Assembly (NCBI RefSeq): GCF_004337985.1
Contig: NC_043742.1
Span: 2,838,176 to 2,902,175 of the forward strand
DNA: 64,000 nt
Origin: Pyricularia pennisetigena
Taxonomy: Eukaryota > Ascomycota > Sordariomycetes > Magnaporthales > Pyriculariaceae
Direction: 5' to 3'
The notes beneath the pieces are model-generated. The model was not told the DNA's origin. It searched no databases and was given only the letters and a program-made list of their open reading frames with translations. Positions within the stretch are counted from its first letter, which is position 1; each line of letters starts with the position of its first letter. Positions 21,959 to 35,343 of this stretch are shown piece after piece. The translations under genes and the position numbers were made by a program.

Positions 21959-23818
21959 ACGTCGGGTACCCCCTGATCGCCACCCCCACTGTTGGCCACA
22001 CCAAAAATTCTAACAACGAAATACCTACTTTTATAAACTAATTTAGATATAAAACTATCAACGCATAAAAATATAATCGTTTTCAGCCTGTTCCGGTTAA
22101 TTATCCTCTTCTTCATTAGCTAAAAGCTCCAGACTTTCTATATTATTTTCCTGCAATCCAATGATATTTTATTTATTAACTAAAAACTCTTTTGGATCCG
22201 GAATTATCCTTTTTCTTTTCGCCGGCCGTATTACCTCCAATTGTGCTTCCAATATTTTGATTTTTTGCTAACCTTAAACCAGTAAAACATCTTTAATTTC
22301 GAAGCTTTTTTTGGTTTTTGCAAACACAAGCCGTGAAAAAGCGTTACTTTTTTCGGACCGGGAAATTTCCTGTAATTGAACTCGAATATTTAGGGTCGTT
22401 TTAGGGGGTTTCAAAATAAGTAAAAACGGGCCGTTAGTTTTTGGAGTGGGATTTTCCGGTGTTTTATCCTTTTAGAAACCGTTAATTTTATTTTCTTTGA
22501 CGTTGACGTTGCTATCTTTCCATGAAAAAAGGCTTAAAAGCGGTTTCGTTAAATTTACCGGCTATTACCCCGTCGTTCGCCAACCAGATTGGATAGCTTG
22601 TTTAATAAATGCTTTTAATTTGGTTTGTTAATAGCAAAAGAGGAAATTTCGTTTTCCAATAACCGTTAGACAGCAAAATTGGCTTACAAACCCAAATTGA
22701 CGTCGATAAGCCTATTTTAACGGCCCAAAAACTGATAAATCCAATGATTGGAGAACGTAAAACGAATAAAGGGGTAAATATACGAATTAAATATTATTTA
22801 TGCAAGCAAAAAAGCATGAATTCATGCGTTATATATGATTTATAACCGTCGAAAATTAATAACCGCTTTTCAGGGGTTCAAGGTTAAATATACAAAATAG
22901 ATAGTTTTTTTAACCATTCGATAACCGTTTCGTTATTTGTCCACCCGTTTTCGGTTATATAAAATTACCAGTTATTAAAAAGGTTTAAATCCATTGGAAA
23001 CCATTGTTATTATACTTCTTTTACTTTGAATATAACGAGGGGAGGGAGGGTAATACCCGTAACCGATATATATTCGATTATAGCCGTCCAACCACGCGTT
23101 CCGGGCTTTGTCCGCTGTAACCGCCGGATTCCGTTAAAACCTAATCCTAAACCGTTGAACTTTTTACCTTCCATTATACCGGTTTCGTCCATATTTCACC
23201 GATTCTCCGGTTTAATATCGTTAATAACGGGGTTAATAATATAAAACTATTAAAATTCAATTATTTCCTTAATAGCCCTATTAACCCGGGCGTTTTCTAT
23301 TCGACGGGGCTTTTGGGTTTTAAAAATTGGATAACGAACTAAAAAACGGGTTGTCCAACGTTTTCCAAAGTTTTTTGTCTTTCCGGCGGCTTAAAGAATT
23401 CGTTCTGCAAAAAAGCGTAGTTTTTGGTACGTTGGTGGAAATTTTAAAACTGTCTGGGTAAATACCCAATTAGTTAAATATTTTTCCTATTTAATATAAA
23501 GCTTTCAAAAAGGGTTTTGTGTTTATTTATAAGGTTAAGAACTTTAAAAACGGTAACGAAGTGTATTTTTAGGTAAACCCTATTTTCGGGAGGTTTTTGC
23601 AATTAATTCGCCATTATTAACGTTTTCAATGGCGGAAATAAGCCGATTTTCGGTGTATTGCTTTATTGGAAATTAAAGAATTAAATACAGAAAAATGCTA
23701 GTCCAAAAGTGGAAAAAATTCGTCGAGATATTTATAATAGAAATTGGAGGATAAAAATAAAAGTGTTGTTATTTTTGGGTGCCCAACAGGGGGATGGCCA
23801 TCAGGGGGTACCCGACGT
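21959..23818 (-). mobile_element. Fot1/pogo-like (Pot-like) DNA transposon, degraded
   Basis: Terminal inverted repeats of nearly 50 bp begin ACGTCGGGTACCCCCTGAT at both ends and are flanked by TA on each side (21957-21958, 23819-23820), the Tc1/mariner target. The length of 1,860 bp and the TIR size match the Pot2/Pot3 class known from Pyricularia. The minus strand carries a fragment of a DDE transposase (23010-23192). It inserted into the Copia reverse transcriptase. Many stops make it inactive. Confidence 0.85.
23010..23192 (-). pseudogene. Fot1-like DDE transposase fragment
   Basis: The 60-residue frame starts MDETGIMEG and continues with GTRGWTAIIEYIS and LPPLVIFK. This corresponds to the first catalytic Asp region and following strand of Fot1/pogo (DDE_1) transposases. 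Frames on both sides are broken. Confidence 0.8.
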
Positions 23819-23823
23819 TAGCT

Positions 23824-25641
23824 TAGTCTCAGGGCTCATCCCTGCAGCCCAGAGCTCCACAATTGAGCGTGGCTTAATAGCGGTTTTGCAATGTACCTGT
23901 GGGTCCATCTAAAGATCGCTCTGGTTTAGGTCTGAGGATAACTTGTCGATTTTCGCCGTTCATGGCGTTATTTTTGGCCTTTTTTCGACCGACACTCCTT
24001 TATTATTCCACAATTACGCAAAATATCGAAAAAAGAAAATATCGTTAAAAATAGCGTTTATTACCGCTATTAGCAGCGATTTAATTTATTTTATTATCTG
24101 TTATAACGGCCGATTTGGATACCACCTGCCCTTAATCCGTTTATGGCGGTACTGCTTTTTCGATTTTTTTTTTCGATTTTCGATTTCTTTTAATATTATT
24201 TTAAATTTTTGACCAAATTTTATATTTTTTGCACGTGGAGGGTCGTATATACGTATATACCTTTATACTTGATTTTGGTAAGTGAACTATATGATATAAG
24301 CAGTTAAATAAACAGGTAGGTAAAGTAAATACATTTTTATATATATTTGACAACCGAAATTCGTTTAAATTTTTACCTATTTTAATGATAATAAAACGAA
24401 AATTACAGGGATTGAATTACGTATGTAAGCCAACGTTCACGTTAAATTGCACTTATAATACTCGCTTTAAAAAATCTTTTATATAAAGAAATGCTAAATA
24501 TATATTTTTGATCGACTGTTTGCTTTATTTAATTAATTTTATATTATTTTGTTTTGCATCCAGACTTTGTGGTTTTTGCGCGTGGGGGGTGGTATATATA
24601 TATTGAATATAATACTACAGTTTGGTACGTATATCCGATTAAATAAGCCGTTAAATAAGCGGATAGGTAAAATATATCTAATTTTATATATATTTTACAA
24701 TCGAAATGCTTTTATATTTTTACCAATTTCTACTATAGTTAAGTCAAAATTTAAGAAACTAAATGAAATACATATAGAAACGTCAACGTGAGAATCGATT
24801 TGTAAAACCCATTTATATTATTTTTTTATAAAAGGAAATGTTAAATTTGTGCTTCTTTCCATTTTTTGCTTTATTTAATTAAATAGAATTTATAAAAGCG
24901 AAGTTGGTTCACAACTAGGTAAAAGCCTTTGACAGAATGAGAATATTAGAATTTCATTTCATTTCAAAATTATTTGCGTAAAATATTCAATTGTTCGACA
25001 AACTCATGAATAATATAAAAATATTAATAATAGCTTTATTTTAAGCGTTAATTGCATGCACTTTGTAATTTTAGATCCGCTCAACTGCTAATAATAATAT
25101 TTGACTTTAAGCCAGTATTATATATTATTATTCAAAACAATGATTAAATATAATAATAAAATACAAATGTGACTAAATATTGAAATTCCTTTCCAAATAA
25201 ATTGAATATAAGGACGCGGTTGTCACGGCCAGATTTCTTAAGCTCCCACTAATCTAACGGAGGTTATTTCATATTTTTATAATTTATATTTAATATTTTA
25301 TTCGTATTTTCAATTGCATACCGTAGTTATACTGTTTGTTTTTTTTTGCTATTATATTTTCAATATAATGTGTTAATTATACCGCTGTTGAATTGGTTAC
25401 ACGTATAAGAAATGCAATTTATTATATTTAACGTGCGGGCGCAGGGCGTTTATAAGGCTTTTTTATAATATAATATATATATCCGTTATAAACGGCGAAA
25501 TGCGATAAGATGTCCTCAGACTAGAACGAGCGCGATTTTTTCGGCCAATGTAGTTGGTCGAAAAACCATGTGGCTGAAAGGTACATGGAGCGCTCGGTCC
25601 CCACTGCGAAGCAGGGGGGTTTAGTCTAAGCATTGAGACTA
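23824..25641 (+). mobile_element. E-family TIR element, copy E1 (no TSD)
   Basis: 1,818 bp bounded by TAGTCTCAG and its reverse complement (CTGAGACTA in intact copies; TTGAGACTA here). The left end is the R2 type (CCCAGAGCTCCACAATTGAG), the right end the R1 type (ACTGCGAAGCAGGGGGG). The core is very AT-rich, without a transposase. The 9 bp outside the two ends differ (acgttagct and gttattttc), and about 60 residues of the surrounding Copia RT are missing, so a deletion or recombination occurred here. Confidence 0.8.
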
Positions 25642-25673
25642 GTTATTTTCATCCTTTTTTAATTGAAATACCA

Positions 25674-26128
25674 TGTTACGACCAGAGAGTTAGGCCGGTA
25701 CCAATGAGGCCAGGCGGGGTCACACCCCTCCTAACGACACTCGACCAGAGAAAACACCGACCGACAGGAAATAAGATTATATAAGGAGCGGATTACATTA
25801 CCCCACGTAACCGCCAAAGAAATAATAGGATTAATATATTGCATATTAATTATAGCAGAACGAATAACATTTTGGTTATAGAATATATTACATATATCAC
25901 GCTCGGGACAACGGACTATACAAAACATATTTATTACTACGTAAATAAATTCGATTTGAGGATTGCTTAACAGCAATCAAATTTTAACTAACCTTAATAT
26001 TTACTTAAAAACAATTATAATTTCACCCCAGTTATTAAGAACCCAAGTTACCCAATTAAAACGTTTAATTGCGTTAACCCACCATATTTTACCCTAAAAA
26101 CAGGTTACCCGGTACCTTAATCGTAATA
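25674..26128 (+). repeat. 5' LTR of Gypsy copy 1
   Basis: About 455 bp, TGTTACGACC...TCGTAATA. It aligns along its length with the LTR at 37939-38392 and with the LTRs of the other two copies. Confidence 0.88.
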
Positions 26129-26339
26129 TTTTAATTACTCCTATTTGATATTTTGTTTTAAAATATATAAAATAATACCGCCGAAATAATGTTTTTCAAT
26201 AAAATCACCCCTTAAACCCTCTTTATTATTAACGCTCCGGCCAACGCCGACGTTTTGCGTTAAATAGTCGCGACGCTTTGAAATAAAAAATCGACAGTTC
26301 CAAGAACGAATAACCAAATAAATTAATCGAATTAATAGG

Positions 26340-26933
26340 AATTATATTAAATACTTTTTACTATTATTTAACGGTAATATTATGAATATTTAATAGGGAC
26401 TTTTTACAGGAACACGGGCCTATTTCTACTTTAATAAGGACAATCTTAATAATAACGCAAATAAGGTTATTTACGCAATTTCGCTGTTAAAAAGCGATGC
26501 GCTCGCTTGGTTCGAACCATCCTTAAAAAGTTATTTGGATTACAATAAGGAAAAAGACCGTAAAATTGAAATTAACCGTATTTTCAACTATTACGAAAAT
26601 TACGAAAAATGTTTTAGGGGAGCATTTGGTAACCCAAACGAGGAACGAACGGTTAAGCGTAAATTGGTGCGTTTTGCCCAAATTAAATCGGTATCCAAAT
26701 ATATTAGTAAATTTCGCCAAATTACCGTTTGATTATTATAAGCCCCGAAACCCCAATGGTACGTTTTTACGCAGGATTTAAAAGAAAGTTGAAAACGAAT
26801 TTACTATAAAAGAACGACCCGATATATTAGCAAAATATGTGAGATTAACGGTGAAAATCGACAACCGATTTTATAAGCGAAAACTGGAACGGCGCGAAGG
26901 ACGCAGCGCATGGGGCCCAATTATGCGATAAGC
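26340..26933 (+). pseudogene. Gypsy copy 1 gag remnant
   Basis: Fragments read LLKSDALAWFEP, then NPNEERTVKRKL and SKYISKFRQI, matching copy 2 at 45115-45360. These are typical of Ty3/Gypsy capsid (Retrotrans_gag). The frame is interrupted at 26933 by element E2 and resumes at 28799 with a zinc-knuckle remnant (FKCDKPGYITKLCP near 28935). Confidence 0.8.
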
Positions 26934-28789
26934 TAGTCTCAGTGCTCAGACTAGACCCCCCTGCTTCGCAGTGGGGACCGAGCGCTCCATGTACCTTTTA
27001 GCCACATGGCTTTTCGACCAATTACATTGGCCGAAAAGATCGCGCTCGTTCTAGTCTGAGGACATCTTGTCGCATTTCGCCGTTTATGGCGGTATCACCA
27101 ACGATAATTTGTCGCATTTCGCCGTTTATAACGGTATTATTAATAATATACCTAATGTTGCGATATCGCTGATTATTATTTTATTAATATAACGATAAGT
27201 TGTGGTATTATTCCGTTTATAGCGGGTATATACAAAATATTCGCATTATAATGGCAAAAAAAATAATTTATCCATAGTATGCAATTAAATATTCGAATAA
27301 AAGAATAAATAAAAATTACAAAAATATATAGTATTTTGCGTTAAATTTATTGGAGTTTGTTGATTATTTGAATGCCGCCCGCGTCTTTATAGCCACTGTA
27401 TTTGGAAAAATATTAAAATATTAACTAAAATTTGTAATTTTTCATTATATTTAATTTTTATTTTAGATAATGATATGTAGTATTGATTTTAAATGAAACT
27501 ACATCCTTTAAAGCCTAGTAAACCTAATATGGCAAAATGCATGCAATTATCGATTGGAACAAAAGTTTTATTAATATTTTCATATAAATTACCAATTTGT
27601 TGAAAGATTAAATAATTTACGCAAATATTGGTAAAATAAAATTTTTTTAACTTAATACATTCTTTGATCAATTTGTTATTGGATTTTATATAACTCCTTT
27701 TTTGATTAACTTTATTTAATTAAATAAAGCAAAAAATACAAAAAGAACACATATTTAGCGTTTTTTGATATAAAAAAACAAAAAGGGCTGGTATTGTAAG
27801 TCGGGTTTTACGTTGACGTTGACTTATATATATAATCTACTGTTTCAAATTTTGGTCTTATTTATGTTAAAATTGGTAAAAATGTAAAAGCATTTCAATT
27901 ATAAAATATATATAAAATTGGACATACTGTACCTATCCGCATTTTTAACGGCTTATATAATTAGATATACGTACAGAAATGTGACATTATATTGAATATA
28001 TATATATGCCACCCCCACGTGCAAGAACCACAGAATTTGGCTGCAAAACGAAAATAATATAAAGTTAATCAAATAAAGCAAAAAGATTTATAAAATACAC
28101 ATTTAGCATTTTCTTTTATTAAACAGTTTTTAAAGCCGATATTATACGTAGGACTGGATCTAGACATTTGTTTATATACGTAATCGAATCTCTGAAGTTT
28201 TGGTTTTATTATCGTTAAAATTGGTAAAAATATAAACGAGTTTCGATTGTGAATAATATATAAAAAAGTATATACTTTGCCTATCCGCTTATTTAACTGT
28301 TTAGATAAATTGGTATATGCACCAAAATTAAGTATAACGATATATAAATATATACGACCCTCCACGTGCAAAAATTATAAAATTTGGTCAAAGATTAAAA
28401 ATAATATTAAAAGAAATCGAAAATCGAAAAAAAAATCGAAAAAACAGTACCGCCATAAACGGATTAAGGGCAGGTAGTATCGAATTCGGCCATTATAACA
28501 AATAAAAAAAAATCGAATCGCTGCTAATAGCGGTATCAAACGCTATTTTTAACGATATTTTATTTTTTCAATATTATGCATGGTTATGGAATAATAAAGG
28601 AGTTTCGGTTAAAAAAAGGCCAAAAATACCGCCATGAACGGCGAAAATCGACAAATTGTCCTCAGACCTGAACCAGAGCGTTCTTTGGATGGACCCACAG
28701 GTACATTGCAAAGCCGCAATTGAGCCACGAAGTGGAGCGAAGTGGATCAATTGTGGAGCTCTGGGTTTCAGGGATGAGCCCTGAGACTA
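26934..28789 (-). mobile_element. E-family TIR element, copy E2, TSD gcgataagc
   Basis: 1,856 bp with an R1 end on the left and an R2 end on the right, so inverted relative to E1. The 9-bp sequence gcgataagc flanks both sides (26925-26933, 28790-28798). The empty site in Gypsy copy 2 near 45556 reads gcgacaaac once, confirming the duplication. Two copies of a 40-45 bp subterminal repeat (gtcgcatttcgccgttta) follow the left end. No transposase frame is visible. Confidence 0.88.
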
Positions 28790-28798
28790 GCGATAAGC

Positions 28799-31681
28799 CA
28801 ATATAGGACGCAAATACTAATACCCTAAATTGCTTCGCCAATATAATACTTTTTACGGAATGTATAGTGGATTTATGGATTTTAACGCGATATAATATAA
28901 AAAACCTCGCAAAAACCCCAAAAATGGTAAACGTTTTAAATGTGACAAACCGGGATACATTACCAAGCTTTGTCCCAGGAACGCTTTAGATTTATATCCC
29001 GATTTTGTAGCTGGACATTAAAATACCACCCCCGACTCCAGGAAACCACGAAAACTTAAGGCAACAAATCACCAACAAATAATACCCTCGGACTAGCACG
29101 AACTAATAAATTGGATTATATACTACCACGACAATTGTATAACCCATAATAGGTCGAAAATGGATGCAAAATGGTACCCGTAAACGCCCAAAGGTACCCG
29201 GACCTTAGCAATAGAAAACCGCCTAACCATTAAAACCAGACCACCAATTAAATTATATAAATAAAACGCCAAATTACCCGAACCCACGGAAATAAATACT
29301 TTGGAAAAATTAAAATTAAAACCATTGGGATAAACCTACCGCATCCGAATAATCCAATAAGCCCCAGTAAGCGAATGAAGTATTAAATCCGAAAATGAAT
29401 TTATCGAAAAAAAGGTTATATTTTTAAACTTATACAATATAGCAGGGGAAAACAACCTTTATATATTTAAAGAAAAGCCCATCAATTTATACCGAAACGA
29501 CCAATTAAGGAAATTCCCCGGAATACTGTTTCGAATGCAAATATAAAACCTTATAAGACCAATTAATCCAATTTTCGGAAACGACCCGATTTTGGATATT
29601 AAATATCCTAAGTATATATAAATTTTTTGGGTAAAATCTTTTCCAAATAATTGCGGATTGCATTTTAAAAGGAGAATAATCCACGATTTCTTCCTATAAC
29701 AACGTAGAATAACAGGTATCCACGACATATATACCATAATTAACCTAGCCAATTGGGAAATTGAAATGAAATTTAATACTAAACCAGCGGTAATTTTTAC
29801 CCCTTATAACGATTACCTTATAATATATTGTACTTAAAAACTATTTTTATAATACGAATGCACCCGAAATATTTGCCAAATATATATATTAGTCAAAATA
29901 CAGGCATAATACGAAAAAAAGTAACGATGACCAGGACCCGTACCAAATACCAAAATTGTATGGAACCCCAGCGTTAAAAATAATGAAATACCCACGAACC
30001 CACGGAAGATACCCGCACCAATAGGATACCTATTCGATTATATCAAGTTTAAAAGAATTGTACGCCCCGAAATAAGAAAAATAAGGATTTACGACGCGAA
30101 TCCAATAAGTTAAAAGCCTAAGATTGTTAAACGGTATAAAATACCAAACGGTAGTAATAAAAACGGAATAAAAAACCATGAACGTTGCACAGACCACGAA
30201 GGTAATATATAAATATACATGCCTAAATATACGGTGTAATGGAAAACTTATACGAACGCTCCCTAATAGCGGAGTATAAAATAATTACATTTCCCTATAA
30301 ATCGTGAAAAAACGACGAACATTTGGGTAATAAAAAAAAGCTATATCGACTATAAACCGTAAAAGGAGAGGATGTTTTATACGGGAGCGGTATTATCGAG
30401 ATAAAGACCGTATAATTTTGGATGGAAAATTACAAACGAAAAGAACAAACTTTTTTGGATATTACGGAAATCAAGAATAAAAATATAATATTAGGAATTC
30501 CCTGGTTTAGAACAGATGACCCCAAAATAAATTGGATTACCGGCCAAATTTAATGGGAAAAACGTTTAATTATTAAATAATTTAGAGTAAAGTAAAATTT
30601 ATATAGGAAATATAAAGTATGGAAAGATTAAATAAAACAAATGGAGTATTTATAGGAAGGACGATTAACCCCGGAGCTAATATCGGAAAAAAGCGATTTT
30701 TTATACGTTAAAACCGATCCAATTATGTATTATTAATTATATGGGAATAGATTAAAAACGGCAAAAGTCTAGAAAAATATCAAATTTTTACACGGTTATT
30801 AAATTACAAATTCGAAACCGGATTCCCCGAATATAGCCCTTTCGACCACGAATTACCATTAAAACAAGAAGCCCAGCCAAAATTCCAGAATATATACGGT
30901 TTAAATCCGATATATATGGAGGCTTTAAACGAATATGTCGTAGAAAACTTAAAAAAAGGTTATATTAGGTTCTCGAGATTACCAGCAGAATACCCAATCT
31001 TTTTTATATTGAAAAGAAGGGAAAATTACGATTATGCGTGGATTACAGACAATTAAACGACATTATACTCAAAGATTACTACCCGCTCCCATTTATAGGA
31101 GGATTTCGAAGTATATTTTGCCAAATATAACAGTTAACGATATTAAATTTGAAAAAAAACACATAATTTAATCCGTGTTAAGGAAGGCGAAAAATGGATA
31201 ATAGCATTTCGCATTAGAGGAAAATATTACGAATACCTGGTAATACTTTTCGGTTTTACTAATTCCCCCGCAACCTTCCAAACTATATATGATTACGTTT
31301 TTAAGGAATGTTACATATTTTTGTGGTTATTTATTTGGACGATATCCTTGTTTTTTCGAAAACGTTGGAAAAATATAAAAAATAAGTTTATACAGTGTTG
31401 CAAAAACTATAAAACGTTGAAATTTAATTTAACCCGAAAAATGCATTTTTACAGCAAATAAATTAATTTTCTAAAATATATTATCGCCCCTGGAAAAATT
31501 AGGATGAAAAAATCAAAAGTCCAAATAATCAAAGAATAGCTTTAGCTATACAATGTAAAGGACGTTTGGACATTTTTCAGAATTGTGAACTTTTATAAAA
31601 AGCTTATTCAAAACTACGGCGCAATCACCACCCTATTAACCAATATAATTAAAAAGGATTTAATATTCCAATGGACGGAAT
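28799..31681 (+). pseudogene. Gypsy copy 1 zinc knuckle, protease and reverse transcriptase remnant
   Basis: After the zinc knuckle, scattered fragments match copy 2. The RT part is clear from about 30850: a VDYR-type stretch, FGFTNSPATFQ-like sequence near 31250, and VIYLDDILVFSK with the catalytic YLDD near 31325. Stops occur throughout. It is cut at 31690 by element E3 at the RT/RNase H boundary. Confidence 0.75.
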
Positions 31682-31690
31682 AAGTATAAT

Positions 31691-34600
31691 TAGTCTCAGG
31701 GCTCATTCCTGAAGCCCAGAGCTCCACAATTGAGCGTGGCTCAATTGCGGCTTTGCAATGAACCTGTGGGTCCATCCAAAGACCACTCTGGTTCAGGTCT
31801 GAGGACAATTTGTCGGTTTTCGCCGTTTATAGCGGTATTTTTGGTAGTCTCAGTGCTCAAACTAGACCCCCCTGCTTCGCAGTGGGGACCGAGCGCTCCA
31901 TGTACCTTTCAGCCATATGGCTTTTCGACCAATTACATTGGCCGAAAAGATCGCGCTCGTTCTAGTCTGAGGACATCTTGTCGCATTTCGCCGTTTATAA
32001 CGGTATTGTTAATAATATATTTAATATTGCGATATCGTTAATAAATATTCTATTAATATAAGGATAGTTTTTAGTATTTTACCGCTTATAGTGGGTGTAT
32101 ATAATATATTCGCATTATAATGGTAAAAGAAAATAGTGTAAACATGATATATAATTAAATATTCGAATAAAAAAACAAATAAAAACTGTAGAGATATACA
32201 GTAACTTGCGTTAGATTAATTGGAATTGACTGATTGTTTGAATACCGGGCGCGTTTTAATAGCCATTGTATTTGAAAAGATATTAAAATATTGAGTAAAA
32301 TTTGTTATTTTTTATTATATTTGATTTTTATTTTAGATAATGGTATATAGTATTAAGTTTAGTTAAAATTACAATCTTTATAGCTTAGTAAACCCAATAA
32401 TGCAGAGTGCATGCAATTATCGATCAAACTATAAGTTTTATCAATATTGTTATGTAAATTAACAATTTGTTAAAAGATTTAATAGTTTACGCAAATATCG
32501 GTAGAACTAACATATTTTTAATTTATGCATTCCTTTATTAAATTGTTAATAAATCGTAAAGAAGTTTTTCTTTTATGAATTTTATTTAATTAAATAAAGC
32601 AAAAAATACAAAAATAACCCAAATTTAGCATTTCTTTTAATAAAAAAATAAAATCGGCCGGTATTGTAAATCGGGTTTTACGTTAACGTTTATTTATATA
32701 CATAATCCACTTTTACAAGCTTTGGTTTTATTGATATTAAAATTGGTAAAAATGTAAAAGCGTTTCGATTGCAAAATATATATAAAATTGGATACATTTT
32801 ACTTATCCGCATATTTAACGGCTTATATAATCGGATATACGTACCAAAATGAAATGTTATATTAAATATATATTTGCCACCCCCCACGTGCAAAAACCAC
32901 AAAATTGGGCTGCAAAACAAAACTAATATACAATCAATTAAATAAAGCAAAAAGACTTATAAAATACACATTTAGCGTTTTCTTTTATTAAACAATTTTT
33001 AAAACCGATATTATAGGCAGGATTGGATTTGGACGTTTGCTTATATACGTAATCGGACTTTTGAAGTTTTGGTTTTATTATCGTTAAAATTGGTAAAAAT
33101 ATAAACGAGTTTCGATTGTAAATTATATACACAAAAGTATATACTTTGCCTATCCGCCTATTTAACTGCTTATATAATTTGATATATGCACCAAAATTTA
33201 TATAGCAATATATAAACATATATGACCCTCCACGTGCAAAAATGATAAAATTTGGTCAAAAATTAAAAATAATATTAAAAGAAATCGAACATCGAAAAAA
33301 AAATCGAAAAAACAGTACCGCCATAAACGGATTAAGGGCAGGTGGTATCGAATTCGGCCATTATAGCAAATAACAAAATAAATCGAATTGCTGCTAATAG
33401 CGGTATTAAACGTTATTTTCAACGATATTTTATTTTTTCAATATTATGCGTGGTTGTGGAATAATAAAGGAGTTTCGGTTAAAAAAAGGCCAAAAATACC
33501 GCCATGAACGGCGAAAATCGACAAGTTGTCCTCAGACCTGAACCAAAGCGTTCTTTGGATGGACCCACAGGTACATTGCAAAGCCGCAATTGAGCCACGA
33601 AGTGGAGCGAAGCGAACGGAGTGGATCAATTGTGGAGCTTTGGGCTTCAGGGATGAGCCCTGAGACTATATTTTTGGCCTTTTTTCGACCGACACTCTTT
33701 TATTATTCCACAACCACGGAAAATATTAAAAAAGAAAATGTCGTTAAAGATAGTGTTTAATACCGCTATTAGCAGCGATTTGATTTATTTTTTAATTTGT
33801 TATTATGGCCGAATTGGATACCACCTGCCCTTAATCCGTTTAAAGCGGTACTGTTTTTTCGATTTCTTTTTCGATTTTCGATATTTTTTGATATTATTAT
33901 TAATTTTTGACAAAATTTTATACTTTTTGCACGCGAAGGGTCGTTTATACATATATACCGTTGTACTAAATTTTGGTGTGTATATCGCATTATGTAAGCA
34001 GTTAAATAAGCGGATAAGTAAAGTAAACACAATTTTATATATAATTTACAATCCAAACTCGTTTATATTTTAACCAATTTCAATGATAACAAACCAAAAT
34101 TACAGGGATTGGATAACGTATATAAACAAGCGTTTACGCTAGATTGAACTCATAATTCCCGCTTGAAAAAATCTTTTATATAAAAAATTGCTAAACATAT
34201 ATTTTGAATCGATTTTTTGCTTTATTGAATTAATTTTATATTATTTTATTTTGCGGCCAAATTTTATGTATTTTGTACGTGGGGGATAATAACTATATAT
34301 ATAATCCAATATTCCAATCTGGTCTATAAATGGAATTATATAAGCCGCTCAATAGGCGGATAGGTAACATATATATAATTTTATATATGATTTACAATTG
34401 AAACGCTTTTATATTTTTACCAATTTTTACAATAATTAAACCAAAGTTCAAAGGGCTAAATAAGATACATATAGAAGCGTCAACGTGGGATCCGATTTGT
34501 AATACCCATTTATATTCTGTTTGTATAAAAGGAAATGTTAAATTTGTGCTTTTCTTCTATTTTTTGCTTTATTTGATTTAATAAAGTTGATAAAAGTCAA

Positions 34601-35334
34601 GTTAATTCACGATTATATATAGGCTTCTACCAGAGTAAAAATACTAAAATTCGATTTTATTTGAAAATTATTAGCGTAATATATTCAGTTTTTCGTCAAA
34701 CTAATAAATAGTATAAAATTATTAATAAAAGCTTTGCTTTAAACGTTGATTGCGTGCACCATGTAATTTTCAATCCGCTCAATCGTCAATAGTAATATAA
34801 GGTCTCAAACCAATATTGTATATTTTTATTCAAAACAATAATTAAATATAATAATAAAAATACAAGTGTGACTAAATATTAAAATTTCTTTCCAAAGAAA
34901 CTAGATATGAGGACGCGGTCTTCAATACCAAACTTCTTAAGCTCTAATTAATTCATCGCAAGTTATTTCATATTTTTATAGTTTTTATTTAATATGTTAT
35001 TCGTATATTCAACTGCATCCCGTAATTATACCGTTTTTTTTGCTATTATATTTTAAATATAATGTGTTAATCATACCGCTGTTCAATTGGTTACGCGTAT
35101 AAAAATGCAATTTATTATATTTAACGTGCGGTCGCAGGGCGTTTACAAGGCTTTTTTATAATATAATATATATACCCGTTATAAACGGCGAAATGCGACA
35201 AGATGTCCTCAAACTAGAACGAGCGCGATTTTTTCGGCCAATGTAATTGGTCGAAAAGCCATGTGGCTGAAAGGTACATGGAGCGCTCGGTCCCCACTGC
35301 GAAGCAGGGGGGTCTAGTCTGAGCACTGAGACTA
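31691..35334 (+). mobile_element. E-family TIR element, copy E3, TSD aagtataat, containing E4
   Basis: R2 end on the left, R1 end on the right. The 9-bp duplication aagtataat lies at 31682-31690 and 35335-35343. Without the nested E4 it is about 1.81 kb. It splits the RT/RNase H part of Gypsy copy 1. Confidence 0.9.
31845..33668 (-). mobile_element. E-family TIR element, copy E4, nested in E3, TSD tatttttgg
   Basis: 1,824 bp, R1 end on the left and R2 on the right. The 9-bp duplication tatttttgg is identical on both sides (31836-31844, 33669-33677). It lies within E3 just inside its R2 end. This is a self-into-self insertion in opposite orientation. Confidence 0.9.
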
Positions 35335-35343
35335 AAGTATAAT

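Noticed and set aside
25495..25641. R1/R2 modules as tRNA, 5S rRNA or SINE
   Set aside because: They are hairpin-rich but lack A/B-box order, a cloverleaf or a 3' tail, and they always mark the ends of a TIR element with 9-bp duplications.
28069..28371. A 100-codon frame repeated in several E copies
   Set aside because: Similar frames come from the shared DNA repeat; their composition follows the AT-rich sequence and no start, domain or coding constraint is evident. Kept only as part of the duplication finding.
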